DNA of 64,000 bases. Origin: Chryseobacterium sp. GTDB taxonomy: Bacteria; Bacteroidota; Bacteroidia; Flavobacteriales; Weeksellaceae. The translations under genes were made by a program, and so were the position numbers. Under the pieces are notes generated by a model. It did not search any database, had not been told where the DNA came from, and saw only the letters and a program-made list of their open reading frames with translations. This document shows, piece by piece, positions 32,817 to 42,300 of the stretch; positions within the stretch are counted from its first letter, which is position 1; each line of letters begins with the position of its first letter. The stretch lies in the NCBI GenBank assembly GCA_027492795.1, contig JAPUEB010000025.1, forward strand, positions 16,738 to 80,737. The letters run 5' to 3'.

Positions 32817-33866
32817 ATGCCCAAAAAAAAGACAAATATCGAATCTAAAAACGCTTCTTCATCCAAACGCAACAAACAGGATGTAGCAATAGGGGTTTTG
32901 GGTAGTGGAAGTTTTGCAACAGCAATCGTAAAAATGCTTGTAGAAAACTGTAAACTCGTCCACTGGTGTGTTCGCAACGAATTTGTGAAAGGAGCAATAG
33001 AACTACGCGGCCATAATCCTACTTATCTTACCTCGGTAAGCTTCAGTACCAAAAATCTGAAAATTACAGCGGATATCAATGAACTGGTTTCTGCCTGCGA
33101 AATCATAGTATTGGCAACACCTTCCATCTATCTTTCTGACGCGATGGATAAGCTTAAAGTGGACTATCAGGATAAGATATTTGTTTCAGCCATCAAAGGT
33201 ATTGTGCCAAAGGTGAACGATATAGTGGCGCATTACTTAAGGGAAGAATTTGGAATAGGATTCCGCAATCAGGCGGTAATTGCAGGTCCTTGCCACGCAG
33301 AGGAAGTAGGTATGGAGCGTCTCTCTTATCTTACCATTGCAACCGTTGAAGATGATGTTTCAGGAAAATTAGACAAAATTTTCACCTCATCATTCATTAA
33401 AGTAAATCCCAGCAAAGATATTTTGGGGAACGAATACAGCGCAATCCTGAAAAACATTTATGCCATTGGTGCAGGTATCGCAAGTGGATTGGGTTATGGT
33501 GATAACTTTACAGCAGTATTCGTCACCAACGCTATTCGGGAAATGGAGATTTTCTTGGAAGCCATCTATGAGGCGCCAAGAGATGTGAACGAAAGCGCCT
33601 ATTTGGGAGATTTACTGGTAACTGCATATTCACTTTTCTCCAGAAACCGAAACCTTGGAAACCTAATCGGAAAAGGCTATACGGTGAAATCCGCCATCCA
33701 ATCTATGAACATGGTTGCCGAAGGATATTATGCAGCGGACTCCGTTTATAGAACCGCAAAAGATAAAAAGGTAAAAACTCCCATTATAGATACTATTTAC
33801 GGAATTCTATATGAAGAAAAGAATGCAGATAAACAGTTTAAAAAGCTTACTACCATTCTTACCTAA
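32817..33866 (+). CDS. gpsA: NAD(P)H-dependent glycerol-3-phosphate dehydrogenase
   Basis: 349-residue cytosolic enzyme reducing dihydroxyacetone phosphate to sn-glycerol 3-phosphate for phospholipid synthesis. Rossmann motif GVLGSGSFATAIVKML (about 26-41), KGIVPKVNDIVAHYLREEF, GPCHAEEVGMERLSYLTIA and the catalytic-lysine segment NEYSAILKNIYAIGAGIASGLGYGDN are all present. An unusual lysine/serine-rich N-terminal extension (MPKKKTNIESKNASSSKRNKQD) precedes the fold. It is possibly cotranscribed with mqo 77 nt downstream. Confidence 0.95.
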   Translation: MPKKKTNIESKNASSSKRNKQDVAIGVLGSGSFATAIVKMLVENCKLVHWCVRNEFVKGAIELRGHNPTYLTSVSFSTKNLKITADINELVSACEIIVLATPSIYLSDAMDKLKVDYQDKIFVSAIKGIVPKVNDIVAHYLREEFGIGFRNQAVIAGPCHAEEVGMERLSYLTIATVEDDVSGKLDKIFTSSFIKVNPSKDILGNEYSAILKNIYAIGAGIASGLGYGDNFTAVFVTNAIREMEIFLEAIYEAPRDVNESAYLGDLLVTAYSLFSRNRNLGNLIGKGYTVKSAIQSMNMVAEGYYAADSVYRTAKDKKVKTPIIDTIYGILYEEKNADKQFKKLTTILT

Positions 33867-33943
33867 AGTTTTTTAGCGAATTTGTTTTCAGTAGCGGCGG
33901 TCTTTCATAATTTTTTGCGAAATTCGTAAGCATAAATTTTAAT

Positions 33944-35446
33944 ATGACCTTATTACCTCATAACCAACCAAAACCTAAATACGATATAGCTTTAATAGGA
34001 GGGGGAATCATGAGTGCTACTCTTGCTACCTTACTCCACGAATTTGAACCTACGCTGGATATCGCCATCTTTGAACGTCTCGGCAGTTTTGCACAAGAGA
34101 GTTCGGGAGCTTGGAATAATGCGGGGACAGGACATTCTGCATTTTGCGAACTCAATTATACACCAGAGCAGGAGGATGGAAGTATTGATATTTCTAAAGC
34201 GGAAAAGATAGCTCAGCAATTCGAGGTGTCTAAACAGTTTTGGGCCTACCTCGCAGATAAGAATTATATTGATGAACCCAAAGATTTCATCACAAGCTGT
34301 CCACACATGAGCCTCGTTTTTGGAGAGAAAGATGCAGATTTTCTTCAGAAAAGACATACAGCGCTCACAAAATCCCATCTTTTTAAAGGGATGGAATTCA
34401 GCATGAATCATGAAAAAATTTCCGAGTGGATTCCACTTATTATGAGTAGAAGAAAATCCAATGAGGTAATTGCAGCTACTAAAATGAATATTGGAACCGA
34501 TGTAAATTTCGGTACGCTAACCCAAAAAATGGCACATCATCTCCTAGAAACCTCTTCCGTAGAAGTGTTTCTGTATCATGAGGTGAAAGATATAGATCCA
34601 CGCGAAGAAGGCGATTGGGAACTGGATATAAAAGATCGCATGCACAGCCACCGTCAACAAATTCTAGCCGATTTTGTATTTATCGGAGCTGGCGGATACG
34701 CGCTTCCATTGCTAGAAAGCTCGGATATTGAGGAAAGTGACGGATATGGCGGCTTCCCCGTTTCCGGAGAATGGCTGGTTTCCTACAACAAAGAACTCAT
34801 TGAAAAACATCACGCAAAAGTATATACACAAGCGAGCGTGGATGCTCCGCCAATGAGCGTTCCACATCTTGACCTGCGCGTTATCGATGGAAAAAAAGCC
34901 TTGCTGTTTGGCCCTTTTGCAGGATTTTCCACAAAATTTTTGAAAGAAGGAAGCTATCTGGATCTTCCAGAAAGTGTCAATTTCAAAAACATTCGGTCGC
35001 TTTTTGGCGCTTGGTGGCATAATTTGCCTTTAACAAGTTATCTAATCCGACAGGTAGCTATGACGAAATTTCAGAGGATGGCGCATCTGCGAGAGTTTGT
35101 AAAAGATGCCCGAGATGAAGACTGGGAAGTGAAAGTTGCGGGACAAAGGGTGCAAATCATCAAAAAAGATGCTGTGGATGGTGGTAAACTGGAGTTTGGG
35201 ACCGAAGTAGTAGTTAATAAAAGAAGAAATATAGCCTCTTTATTAGGAGCATCACCTGGAGCGTCAACATCGGTACAAGCAATGATTACAGTTCTAGAAA
35301 AATGCTTCCCCGAAAAGATGCAGGGAGAATGGCGGAATAAATTGCTGGAAATTATACCTTCCTACGGACAAAACCTTTCTGAAAACCCCGAATTGACAGA
35401 AAAAATTAGGAATTATACAAAAGAAAAACTCGAATTGGAGTATTAA
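33944..35446 (+). CDS. mqo: Malate:quinone oxidoreductase
   Basis: 500-residue FAD-dependent membrane-associated enzyme that oxidises malate to oxaloacetate and reduces quinone. FAD-binding DIALIGGGIMSATLATLLHEFEP (about 14-36), SSGAWNNAGTGHSAFCELNYTPE (about 53-75), GAGGYALPLLESSDI, and C-terminal LLGASPGASTSVQAMITVLEKCFPEK. Length and order are standard. It replaces or complements malate dehydrogenase in the TCA cycle. Confidence 0.95.
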   Translation: MTLLPHNQPKPKYDIALIGGGIMSATLATLLHEFEPTLDIAIFERLGSFAQESSGAWNNAGTGHSAFCELNYTPEQEDGSIDISKAEKIAQQFEVSKQFWAYLADKNYIDEPKDFITSCPHMSLVFGEKDADFLQKRHTALTKSHLFKGMEFSMNHEKISEWIPLIMSRRKSNEVIAATKMNIGTDVNFGTLTQKMAHHLLETSSVEVFLYHEVKDIDPREEGDWELDIKDRMHSHRQQILADFVFIGAGGYALPLLESSDIEESDGYGGFPVSGEWLVSYNKELIEKHHAKVYTQASVDAPPMSVPHLDLRVIDGKKALLFGPFAGFSTKFLKEGSYLDLPESVNFKNIRSLFGAWWHNLPLTSYLIRQVAMTKFQRMAHLREFVKDARDEDWEVKVAGQRVQIIKKDAVDGGKLEFGTEVVVNKRRNIASLLGASPGASTSVQAMITVLEKCFPEKMQGEWRNKLLEIIPSYGQNLSENPELTEKIRNYTKEKLELEY

Positions 35447-35512
35447 TTAGTAGTACCATTAACCTTAAAGAGCTAAAATTCGCAAAAGCGACTGCTAAGT
35501 TGTAAAGCCTAA

Positions 35513-35902
35513 ATGGAAACCATAGAAAAGCCCATAATTTCCGAGGAACTTCTGGAATATTTAAAGACAAAAACAGAAGAAGAGAAACAGGTGATTGTGC
35601 ATTGCTGTTTTCCCGCTACTGCATTTGTTGGAAGCCTAATTAGGGTTTGGCAATCTACTTTTCTTATTGATGATGAAAATCTCCACCGTTCTAAGCTTAT
35701 ACACGCAGAAAATATTTCTATTTTCCCTTATTGGACGGAGGTTCCTCCCTTTAAAGATTACTGGTTCACACTCATTTTCTCGGGACTACCGAAAGAATGT
35801 AAGTTTTTTGACTTGAAAGAAATAATCCCGGAGGAAGGAGGGTTTTGGGTGCAGAGAATAAAAAGAAACAAAACTGACGTTTACAGGGTGAAGATAACCT
35901 GA
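35513..35902 (+). CDS. Hypothetical cytosolic protein, 129 residues
   Basis: I do not recognise a family. The protein has no signal peptide or membrane segment. It has an acidic N-terminal helix (ISEELLEYLKTKTEEEKQ), a CCFPATAFVGSLIRVWQSTFLID segment, and many aromatic and basic residues toward the end (FPYWTEVPPFKDYWFTLIF, FWVQRIKRN). It lies 66 nt after mqo on the same strand and may be cotranscribed. The smooth protein-like composition supports a real gene. Confidence 0.7.
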   Translation: METIEKPIISEELLEYLKTKTEEEKQVIVHCCFPATAFVGSLIRVWQSTFLIDDENLHRSKLIHAENISIFPYWTEVPPFKDYWFTLIFSGLPKECKFFDLKEIIPEEGGFWVQRIKRNKTDVYRVKIT

Positions 35903-35992
35903 ACATTGATATTTATATTCTGGATTAATTATGTTATCACCGGAGTTTTTGATATAATTTTCACTTTTTAAAACCTAATGAATTTGTAATTT

Positions 35993-36607
35993 ATGAAAAA
36001 AATTACCCTATTAATTATTTTAATTTCGTTTTTTGGGTTTGGGCAATCTAAAAAGAAACAGATTTCTGAAATTCATCAGTTTCAAAAAGAGTTGAACGAG
36101 GAATATCGTAACCCAGAAAAAAGTCCGTTGCGAGGTGAACATTTGAAAAACTTCAAACAACATCCTTTTTTTCCAATAGATTTAAAGCATAGGGTTACAG
36201 CGGAGATTATACGTACAGAAAACTCTGAACCTTTTGAAATGCCTACTTCTTCCGGCAAAACTAAACGATATCGTGAGTTTGGAAAGCTTCATTTTGTTCT
36301 TAATGGTAAAAAGCAAACACTTACGATTTACCAAAATCTTACTTTGATAAAACAAAAAGGGTATGAAGATTATCTTTTTCTGCCATTTCGAGATGCAACC
36401 AACGGAAACGAAACTTATGGCGGTGGAAGGTATTTGGATGTAAGGATTCCGGAAGGTAAAAAAATAGTGATAGATTTCAACAGATCCTATCATCCTTATT
36501 GCGCCTATAATGCCTATGATTATAGCTGTCCTGTAGTTCCCGATGAAAATCGTTTAGAGGTACCCATAAGAGCGGGGGTAAAGTATGAAGATATTTATTT
36601 TCATTAG
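35993..36607 (+). CDS. DUF1684 secreted protein
   Basis: 204-residue exported protein. Signal peptide 1-17 (LIILISFFGFGQS). DUF1684 hallmarks: FQKELNEEYRNPEKSPLRGEHLKNFKQHPFFPIDLKHRVTAEI, YLFLPFRDATNGNETYGGGRYLDV and the ending FNRSYHPYCAYNAYDYSCPVVPDENRLEVPIRAGVKY, with Asn/His/Tyr/Cys in the family's conserved core. Biochemical role unknown. It overlaps the 3' end of the convergent recO gene by 4 nt. Confidence 0.92.
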   Translation: MKKITLLIILISFFGFGQSKKKQISEIHQFQKELNEEYRNPEKSPLRGEHLKNFKQHPFFPIDLKHRVTAEIIRTENSEPFEMPTSSGKTKRYREFGKLHFVLNGKKQTLTIYQNLTLIKQKGYEDYLFLPFRDATNGNETYGGGRYLDVRIPEGKKIVIDFNRSYHPYCAYNAYDYSCPVVPDENRLEVPIRAGVKYEDIYFH

Positions 36608-37296
36608 TTTTCAAAAATCTGCTGTACAATTTCCAGAGAATTTGGTGTTCTAAAGTCGGTAAAATGATAATGGTAATACACTAGAATGCTTTCCAACAAA
36701 GTTTTTCTTAAAGTTATCGGAGTCACTATAGAATAGGAGTTTCCGTTTTGTATGAGTTCTTTCCAAAGGGAAGAAATTTCTTTATTGAATAAATGGTGTG
36801 TCTCCGCAGGAGCGAAAATTCCTGTTTCAGGATTAAGGTAGGCTTCGCTGTTTACCGATGGTAGAACTCCTGAATTTTCGAGAATCCGTAGCAAAAAAAC
36901 AAAGTGGGAGCTGTAATTTCCCCGCTCAAGCTGTTCTAAAAACAGTTCTATGTCTCTATACAGCTTTTGGTTTGTCCTTTCTTGCCGTAAAATTTGGTTA
37001 AGAAAATCTGCAACAAAAAAAATGACAGACATAGATTTCACATTCCCTCCGAAATCAATATTTTTTACCAGATCAAGTTTGGATATTTTTTCCAACTGCC
37101 CTCCTTTAGGGTTGTGTCCATAAAAGAAGGTGAGTTCGTTCAATGGCAATAGATAAGCTTTCTTCTTGTTTTTTGAAGCATAAATTCCCTTTGCGAAAAA
37201 ACTCCGGAAGCCGCTCTCTAAAGTGAAACAGTTTAAAATTGCATCGTTATCGCCATAGCGTATATAGGAAAGCAAAAATCCGGTTTCTGAAAACAT
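36604..37296 (-). CDS. recO: DNA repair protein RecO
   Basis: 230-residue RecO. N-terminal OB fold (GFLLSYIRYGDNDAILNCFTLESGFRSFFAKGIYASKNKKKAYLLPLNELTFFYG) binds ssDNA and RecR; a helical C-terminal domain follows (about 90-230). It mediates RecA loading in gap repair. It is the last gene of a minus-strand operon, starting 2 nt after the porZ stop codon and thus probably translationally coupled. Confidence 0.92.
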   Translation of the reverse strand: MFSETGFLLSYIRYGDNDAILNCFTLESGFRSFFAKGIYASKNKKKAYLLPLNELTFFYGHNPKGGQLEKISKLDLVKNIDFGGNVKSMSVIFFVADFLNQILRQERTNQKLYRDIELFLEQLERGNYSSHFVFLLRILENSGVLPSVNSEAYLNPETGIFAPAETHHLFNKEISSLWKELIQNGNSYSIVTPITLRKTLLESILVYYHYHFTDFRTPNSLEIVQQIFEN

Positions 37297-37298
37297 TT

Positions 37299-39572
37299 TT
37301 AGTTCACTACGGCAATTTTTGCAGTTGCTTTATCGCTGCCATTTTCATTGGTCATCAAAACAAAATATACACCGGAAGCCACTCTTTTTCCTCGCTGATT
37401 ATTGAGATCCCACTCATAATATCCACCACGTGCTACAGCTTGGTGTACCAAGTTTCCGGCAGCATCTACAATCCTGATGTTGGTTTTTTCAGCAAGTCCG
37501 CGTATAGTTACCACACCTTTAAAATTGGAATATATTACAGGATTCGGGTAAACAAGAACATTTCCGAAGTCGGATGTTACTTCGCCTACATCGCCTTGGT
37601 AAACAACAATTCCATCCAAGGTTACAAAATATACTTTGCCGGTTTTTCGGTCTACTTTTATATCGGTAATACTGTTATTGGGCAGCGGAGAGTTCTCGCG
37701 CGTAAAATGTTTGATGGTTTTTTCACCGTTCGGGCTTAGGTAAAATGCGCCGCCACCATCTACAGAAATCCATTTCTGGTTTCCTTCATCCACTTCAATC
37801 TGTAAAATTTCGGTATCCCGAAAGAGCTCTTCAGGAATGCCATTTTGTTCAATCACAATAGCTTGAAGCTGTGGATTATTTTTTACAGCGGTAGGTGCAT
37901 CTGCTAAAACCCTTATACCGGAAAGAGTTCCAATCCAAGCGTCATCATTTTTATCGATAGCCACCGAAACGGTTCCAAAGGAATTTCCGGATAAACCGTT
38001 ATTTTCAGTTATTGCATATGCGGTATCGTCTCCAAAATTTAGTGGCGTGTTTTTGTAGTCATACACCATAAATTCGTTGGTTCGGGGAATTGGAGTCCAA
38101 ATTTGTCCCTCATAGATTACAGGTTTTTGGGTAGAAAATCCCACGTTCACATTACGAATAATAAAATTATCTGCAGCTTTGTCGTAAAAGGCAATTCCAG
38201 ATGTGATTCCACTGGGTTGCTTTTCTACAACACTTAAAGTCGCGAACAGGTTATTATTGCTGTCATAAGCAAGTCCAATAGGCCTGTTTATGTAAACATT
38301 GTTGGTGGTGGTAGGATAAAGTTTTTGAAGTGAAAAATCCTTACTTGTTCCATCAAATTTCATTTTATAAAATCCAGAATTAGGGCCGTGGACATAATTG
38401 GCTAAAAACACCTCATTAAGGTCTGAAGGATTTGGCAGAACATCCAGCACATTCATCGATAGTGTTGTATTATTTTTAAAATACGAAGGATACACCCATT
38501 CCATGCCGGTAAAATAATAAAATCCTAACCTTAATGGATTGGCTAAAGGTCCGTTATACTGATCTACTCGTCCTCCGGTAGAAACCCATATTTTTTCGTC
38601 TTGCAGGAAGATTTTGTAGGCGCGGTTGTTATAGGGACCATCCGGTTTGTAGGTTTTATTTGCGGTGTCTTTAATGCCGGAAAGTTTCGTTCCTCCGAAA
38701 AGTTGTCCAGCGATAAAGTTTGCAGTATTACAGTCTTCACCGAAAGTTGCCGAGTTTAAAACTGCTCCTGTTGTACTGAATACGTAGGTTCTATCTTTAT
38801 CGGTTACGATTATATTATTGCCATTTACAACCACATCTGCAATTGCGGCAAACGACTGTGGAAGCTGGGCAAAACTTGTTCCCGAACCATAGAAAACCGT
38901 AGTGGCGGTGGCAAAAACTACGGTATCTTCAGAATCTGCATGAATAAAATCACCCGCATTCTGGGTAGTCCATGTTGTATAAACTGGGAATGTAACGTTG
39001 ATTTCGTGAGTTTTTAAACCATTTGCTGTTGCAACATATACTTTGTTGTCCTTTATAGTCGCCTCGTTTGCGGCTTCAAAAACGGTTCCATTGATAAAAA
39101 ATGCAGATTGCGAAAACTCCTTTTTCTTTAAATCGAATATTGATACGCCATAATCTACCGAAACAACTGCTTTATCGCCGCTTATAGATATATGGTTGAT
39201 GCCTTTATCGCCGTTGAAACTTGTAGCAATTGGGATATCTACAATGTAGGTAACGCCTTGTGGAGTAATTACATCCATCGAGCCATTTTTGTAGCCTACA
39301 AGACCTATTTTTGTAGTCGGATTATAGTCGAAGGCAGTAATTTTTACTTCGTGTAAGCCATTTGCTTTAGAAAGTTTGGTAATTGCACCGGAACCGAGGT
39401 CGTAATAAAAAATCCCGTTTTCTGTGGCAGCCATTATTTTCCCGTTGTCTTCCTTTAAAGCCAAAATGTTGTTGTACGAGAACAAATCGCTCCATTTTTT
39501 TGAAGAAATCACCTGGGCAGAAAAAATTCCGCAACAAAAAAGCGATAATGCTAGAAGTAAAAGTCTTTTCAT
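37299..39572 (-). CDS. porZ: PorZ-like beta-propeller protein of the type IX secretion system
   Basis: 757-residue exported protein. Signal peptide 1-19 (LFCCGIFSAQ). Then repeated two-component-regulator-type propeller blades (DNGKIMAATENGIFYYDL, NNSITDIKVDRKTGKVYFVTLDGIVVY) filling about 25-660. The C-terminal 85 residues are a T9SS type A sorting domain (VLVYPNPV...IRIVDAAGNLVHQAVARGGYYEWDLNNQRGKRVASGVYFVLMTNENG). PorZ is part of the surface attachment complex that processes T9SS cargo. It sits 3 nt after the metallophosphatase and 2 nt before recO. Confidence 0.9.
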   Translation of the reverse strand: MKRLLLLALSLFCCGIFSAQVISSKKWSDLFSYNNILALKEDNGKIMAATENGIFYYDLGSGAITKLSKANGLHEVKITAFDYNPTTKIGLVGYKNGSMDVITPQGVTYIVDIPIATSFNGDKGINHISISGDKAVVSVDYGVSIFDLKKKEFSQSAFFINGTVFEAANEATIKDNKVYVATANGLKTHEINVTFPVYTTWTTQNAGDFIHADSEDTVVFATATTVFYGSGTSFAQLPQSFAAIADVVVNGNNIIVTDKDRTYVFSTTGAVLNSATFGEDCNTANFIAGQLFGGTKLSGIKDTANKTYKPDGPYNNRAYKIFLQDEKIWVSTGGRVDQYNGPLANPLRLGFYYFTGMEWVYPSYFKNNTTLSMNVLDVLPNPSDLNEVFLANYVHGPNSGFYKMKFDGTSKDFSLQKLYPTTTNNVYINRPIGLAYDSNNNLFATLSVVEKQPSGITSGIAFYDKAADNFIIRNVNVGFSTQKPVIYEGQIWTPIPRTNEFMVYDYKNTPLNFGDDTAYAITENNGLSGNSFGTVSVAIDKNDDAWIGTLSGIRVLADAPTAVKNNPQLQAIVIEQNGIPEELFRDTEILQIEVDEGNQKWISVDGGGAFYLSPNGEKTIKHFTRENSPLPNNSITDIKVDRKTGKVYFVTLDGIVVYQGDVGEVTSDFGNVLVYPNPVIYSNFKGVVTIRGLAEKTNIRIVDAAGNLVHQAVARGGYYEWDLNNQRGKRVASGVYFVLMTNENGSDKATAKIAVVN

Positions 39573-39575
39573 CAG

Positions 39576-40523
39576 TTAAACTATAATGCTGTTATCTATA
39601 ACTTGATTTTGCCATGTAATATTTTGTACATTCTTATTTTTATCAAAATAAAAATCTATTCTTCCCAAAAGCAATCCTGCCCAACCAACTTGGTTCACGA
39701 GAACGTTTTTTCCTGCTTTATTGGTGAAAGTTTGAGGCTCTTTCAGGAAAGTATGGGTATGTCCGCCTAAAATTAAGTCGATGTTTTCGGTATTTGCAGC
39801 CAAAATTTTGTCCGACACTTTTTGCGGATTGTCCCTAAAATCAAATCCCAAATGCGAAAGACAAATCACAAGGTCACACTTTTTTTCGTTTTTCAAAAAA
39901 GCTGAATATTGCTGTGCTATTTCAATCGGATTATTGTAAACCGTTTCTGCATATTGTTTTTTGCCAACCAAGCCCGCAAGTTCAATTCCAACGCCGAAGA
40001 TTCCTACTTTTATTCCGTTTTTATTGAAGATTTTGTAAGGTTCCGTCAATCCGTCCAAAATGGTATTTTTGAAATTGTAATTGGAGCAAATAAAAGGAAA
40101 TTTCGCGTTCGGAAGCACTTTTTTGAAGCCTTCAAGACCGTTATCGAAATCATGATTTCCCATAGTGGAAGCATCATAACCCATCATACTCATCAGTTTA
40201 AACTCCAGTTCGCCACCAAAAAAATTGAAATAAGGAGTTCCCTGAAAAATATCGCCCGAATCCAGCAGCATCACATTGTTTTCCTCGCCTCTGATTTTCT
40301 GGATTAATGCTGCCCTTCTCGCAAAACCACCCTGATTTGGATTTCTGGAATAAGAAGAATCAAAAGGCTCAATTCTGCTGTGTTGGTCGTTAGTATGTAA
40401 AATCGTGAGCTTTTTTGCAGAATTTTGCGGAAGTTTCAGCGTTTCACCAAAAAGCATTGATGGAGCAAGCGTAAATACCGCTGCACCGCCCGATAAAGTT
40501 CTTAAAAAATATTTTCTAGTCAT
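39576..40523 (-). CDS. Metallophosphatase half of a split 5'-nucleotidase
   Basis: 315-residue calcineurin-like phosphatase, equal to the N-terminal domain of UshA-type 5'-nucleotidases. The N-terminus MTRKYFLRTLSGGAAVFTLAPSML is Tat-like (R-K instead of R-R). Metal-binding motifs: LHTNDQHSRIEP, LDSGDIFQGTPYF, TMGNHDFDNG and LILGGHTHTF. The usual C-terminal substrate-binding domain is missing and is encoded by the gene immediately upstream, overlapping it by 8 nt. It probably liberates phosphate and nucleosides in the periplasm. Confidence 0.92.
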   Translation of the reverse strand: MTRKYFLRTLSGGAAVFTLAPSMLFGETLKLPQNSAKKLTILHTNDQHSRIEPFDSSYSRNPNQGGFARRAALIQKIRGEENNVMLLDSGDIFQGTPYFNFFGGELEFKLMSMMGYDASTMGNHDFDNGLEGFKKVLPNAKFPFICSNYNFKNTILDGLTEPYKIFNKNGIKVGIFGVGIELAGLVGKKQYAETVYNNPIEIAQQYSAFLKNEKKCDLVICLSHLGFDFRDNPQKVSDKILAANTENIDLILGGHTHTFLKEPQTFTNKAGKNVLVNQVGWAGLLLGRIDFYFDKNKNVQNITWQNQVIDNSIIV

Positions 40524-41289
40524 TGATGCTGCGGTTTGGTTTGTTTTTGAAGATTAATCTTTGGTCGGTTGTGGTTTTTATCTCAGGATTCGCTGTAAAT
40601 TTTTCCAGAAAAAGGTCTCTCAATTTCAGTCCTGTTGAAATCATTTCTCCATTTTTGAAAAAACTCATATTGTCGCCACCTAAAGCAAGATAATCCGATG
40701 TCGCAATATAATAAACTCTATTGGGTTCAACTCTTTTTCCGTTGATGAGGTTTTTTACAGATTTTCCGGCATCGGTTTCAATATAAAGTCTGGAAACGGG
40801 GTTGTTTTTCTGCGTATTTACATAATAATCAAAAAGTCCCTGAAGTTGCGTTCCGGTCATTTTCATGATTACGATTTCGTTTTCAAAAGGCATCACTTCG
40901 TAAACGTGTTTGGTTAGGATGTCGCCTTTCCCAATCGTGGATCGAATTCCGCCGATGTTGATTACCGCTGCATCCACACCATTAGGAATTCCATTCTTTA
41001 TTGCCCAATCATTTGCTCCTTCCAAAGTGAAATCGGCAAGTAGATTTCCCAAATTGCTGTTGTCTCCCTGTTTGTTCAAATCTACCGATGTATAGGAGAT
41101 TTTTTTGTTCATTTTGCTTTCCAGTTCGTGTTTGTAGGGAGCAATTACGTCTACAAATTTTTTATCTTCCGGCAAATTTTCTGCAATAGAAATGTTGGTT
41201 TTTGGCTGCACATTGCTTATTGCAAGCGGTGTTTTGCAGCTAATAACTGCAAGTAAACCAAGTCCGGAAATCCAATATCTAAATTTCAT
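40516..41289 (-). CDS. 5'-nucleotidase C-terminal domain lipoprotein
   Basis: 257-residue lipoprotein (signal LGLLAVISC, lipid-anchored Cys at about 18). The mature part is the 5_nucleotid_C domain: NLLADFTLEGANDWA, AAVINIGGIRSTIGKGDILTKHVYEVMPFENEIVIMKMTGTQLQGLFDYYV and YIATSDYLALGGDNMSFF. It would supply substrate binding for the phosphatase domain encoded next. First gene of a four-gene operon (this, phosphatase, porZ, recO). Confidence 0.9.
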   Translation of the reverse strand: MKFRYWISGLGLLAVISCKTPLAISNVQPKTNISIAENLPEDKKFVDVIAPYKHELESKMNKKISYTSVDLNKQGDNSNLGNLLADFTLEGANDWAIKNGIPNGVDAAVINIGGIRSTIGKGDILTKHVYEVMPFENEIVIMKMTGTQLQGLFDYYVNTQKNNPVSRLYIETDAGKSVKNLINGKRVEPNRVYYIATSDYLALGGDNMSFFKNGEMISTGLKLRDLFLEKFTANPEIKTTTDQRLIFKNKPNRSIND

Positions 41290-41311
41290 GAGCTGTTTTG
41301 AATATTACCTA

Positions 41312-41319
41312 CAAATATA
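41312..41319 (-). promoter_or_regulatory. -7 box TATATTTG of the nucleotidase-porZ-recO operon
   Basis: CAAATATA on the plus strand, 22 nt before the first start codon of the operon. Confidence 0.6.
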
Positions 41320-41373
41320 AGATTTGAAAGCACATTTTCGGTTTTTTTAACAAAAATAATTGATTAAAAAACG

Positions 41374-41381
41374 TAAATTTG
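41374..41381 (+). promoter_or_regulatory. -7 box TAAATTTG of dapA
   Basis: Consensus match 18 nt before the dapA ATG at 41400. Confidence 0.6.
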
Positions 41382-41399
41382 AAGCATTAATATTACATT

Positions 41400-42272
41400 A
41401 TGAGCAATTTAAAAGGAGTTGGTGTTGCTTTGGTAACGCCTTTCAATGAGGATTTATCGGTAGATTTTGATTCTCTTACAAAACTTGTAGATTTCAATAT
41501 CGAAAACGGAACCAATTTTTTGGTGATTTTGGGAACAACTGCGGAAGCTGCAACACTTTCAAATGAAGAAAAAGAACAGGTTGTACAACATATCATAAAG
41601 GTAAACAACAAACGCGTTCCTCTGGTTTTAGGAATTGGCGGAAACAATACTTTGGAAGTTAAAAAACAGATTGAAGAAGCCGATTTATCGGAATTTGAAG
41701 CCATTCTTTCCGTTTCGCCTTATTACAACAAACCCAATCAGGAAGGATTATATCAACATTATAAAGTTTTGGCTTCTACTGGTAAAAAAATCATCATTTA
41801 TAACGTTCCGTCGCGAACAGGACAAAATATTGAGGCTTCTACAACGCTTCGTTTGGCAAAGGAATTTCCAAATTTATTTATGATTAAAGAAGCTGCACCA
41901 AACATTTTGCAGTATTTCGACATCGTTCGCCAGAAACCTGAAGGATTTTCGTTGGTTTCCGGTGATGACGAATTTACACTTCCAGTGACTCTTGCAGGCG
42001 GCGACGGCGTAATTTCGGTTATTGGACAGGCTTATCCTAAAGAATTTTCAACAATGGTTCAGCTCGCTTTCGATGGAAAAGTGAAAGAAGCCTACGAAAT
42101 TCACAATAATTTGGTAGAAATTACACGCCTTATTTTTGCAGAAGGAAATCCTTGCGGAATAAAGCTCGTGCTTTCGGAAATGGGAATTGTAAAAAATTAC
42201 TTGCGACTTCCGCTCGTAGCTGCATCAGAAGCACTCGCCGGAAAGATAAAGGCTGAAATGAAAAATATCTAA
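41400..42272 (+). CDS. dapA: 4-hydroxy-tetrahydrodipicolinate synthase
   Basis: 290-residue TIM-barrel lyase that condenses pyruvate with aspartate semialdehyde in lysine/diaminopimelate synthesis. Seen: GVGVALVTPFNEDLSVDFDSL at the start, the GTTAEAATLSNEE loop, the catalytic tyrosine in IIIYNVPSRTGQNIE (about 137), the Schiff-base lysine in LFMIKEAAPN (about 163) and VSGDDEFTLPVTLAGGDGVISV. Standard length. No lysine operon surrounds it. Confidence 0.95.
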   Translation: MSNLKGVGVALVTPFNEDLSVDFDSLTKLVDFNIENGTNFLVILGTTAEAATLSNEEKEQVVQHIIKVNNKRVPLVLGIGGNNTLEVKKQIEEADLSEFEAILSVSPYYNKPNQEGLYQHYKVLASTGKKIIIYNVPSRTGQNIEASTTLRLAKEFPNLFMIKEAAPNILQYFDIVRQKPEGFSLVSGDDEFTLPVTLAGGDGVISVIGQAYPKEFSTMVQLAFDGKVKEAYEIHNNLVEITRLIFAEGNPCGIKLVLSEMGIVKNYLRLPLVAASEALAGKIKAEMKNI

Positions 42273-42300
42273 ATTTTAACCAGTAGTATTTAAAATAAAA

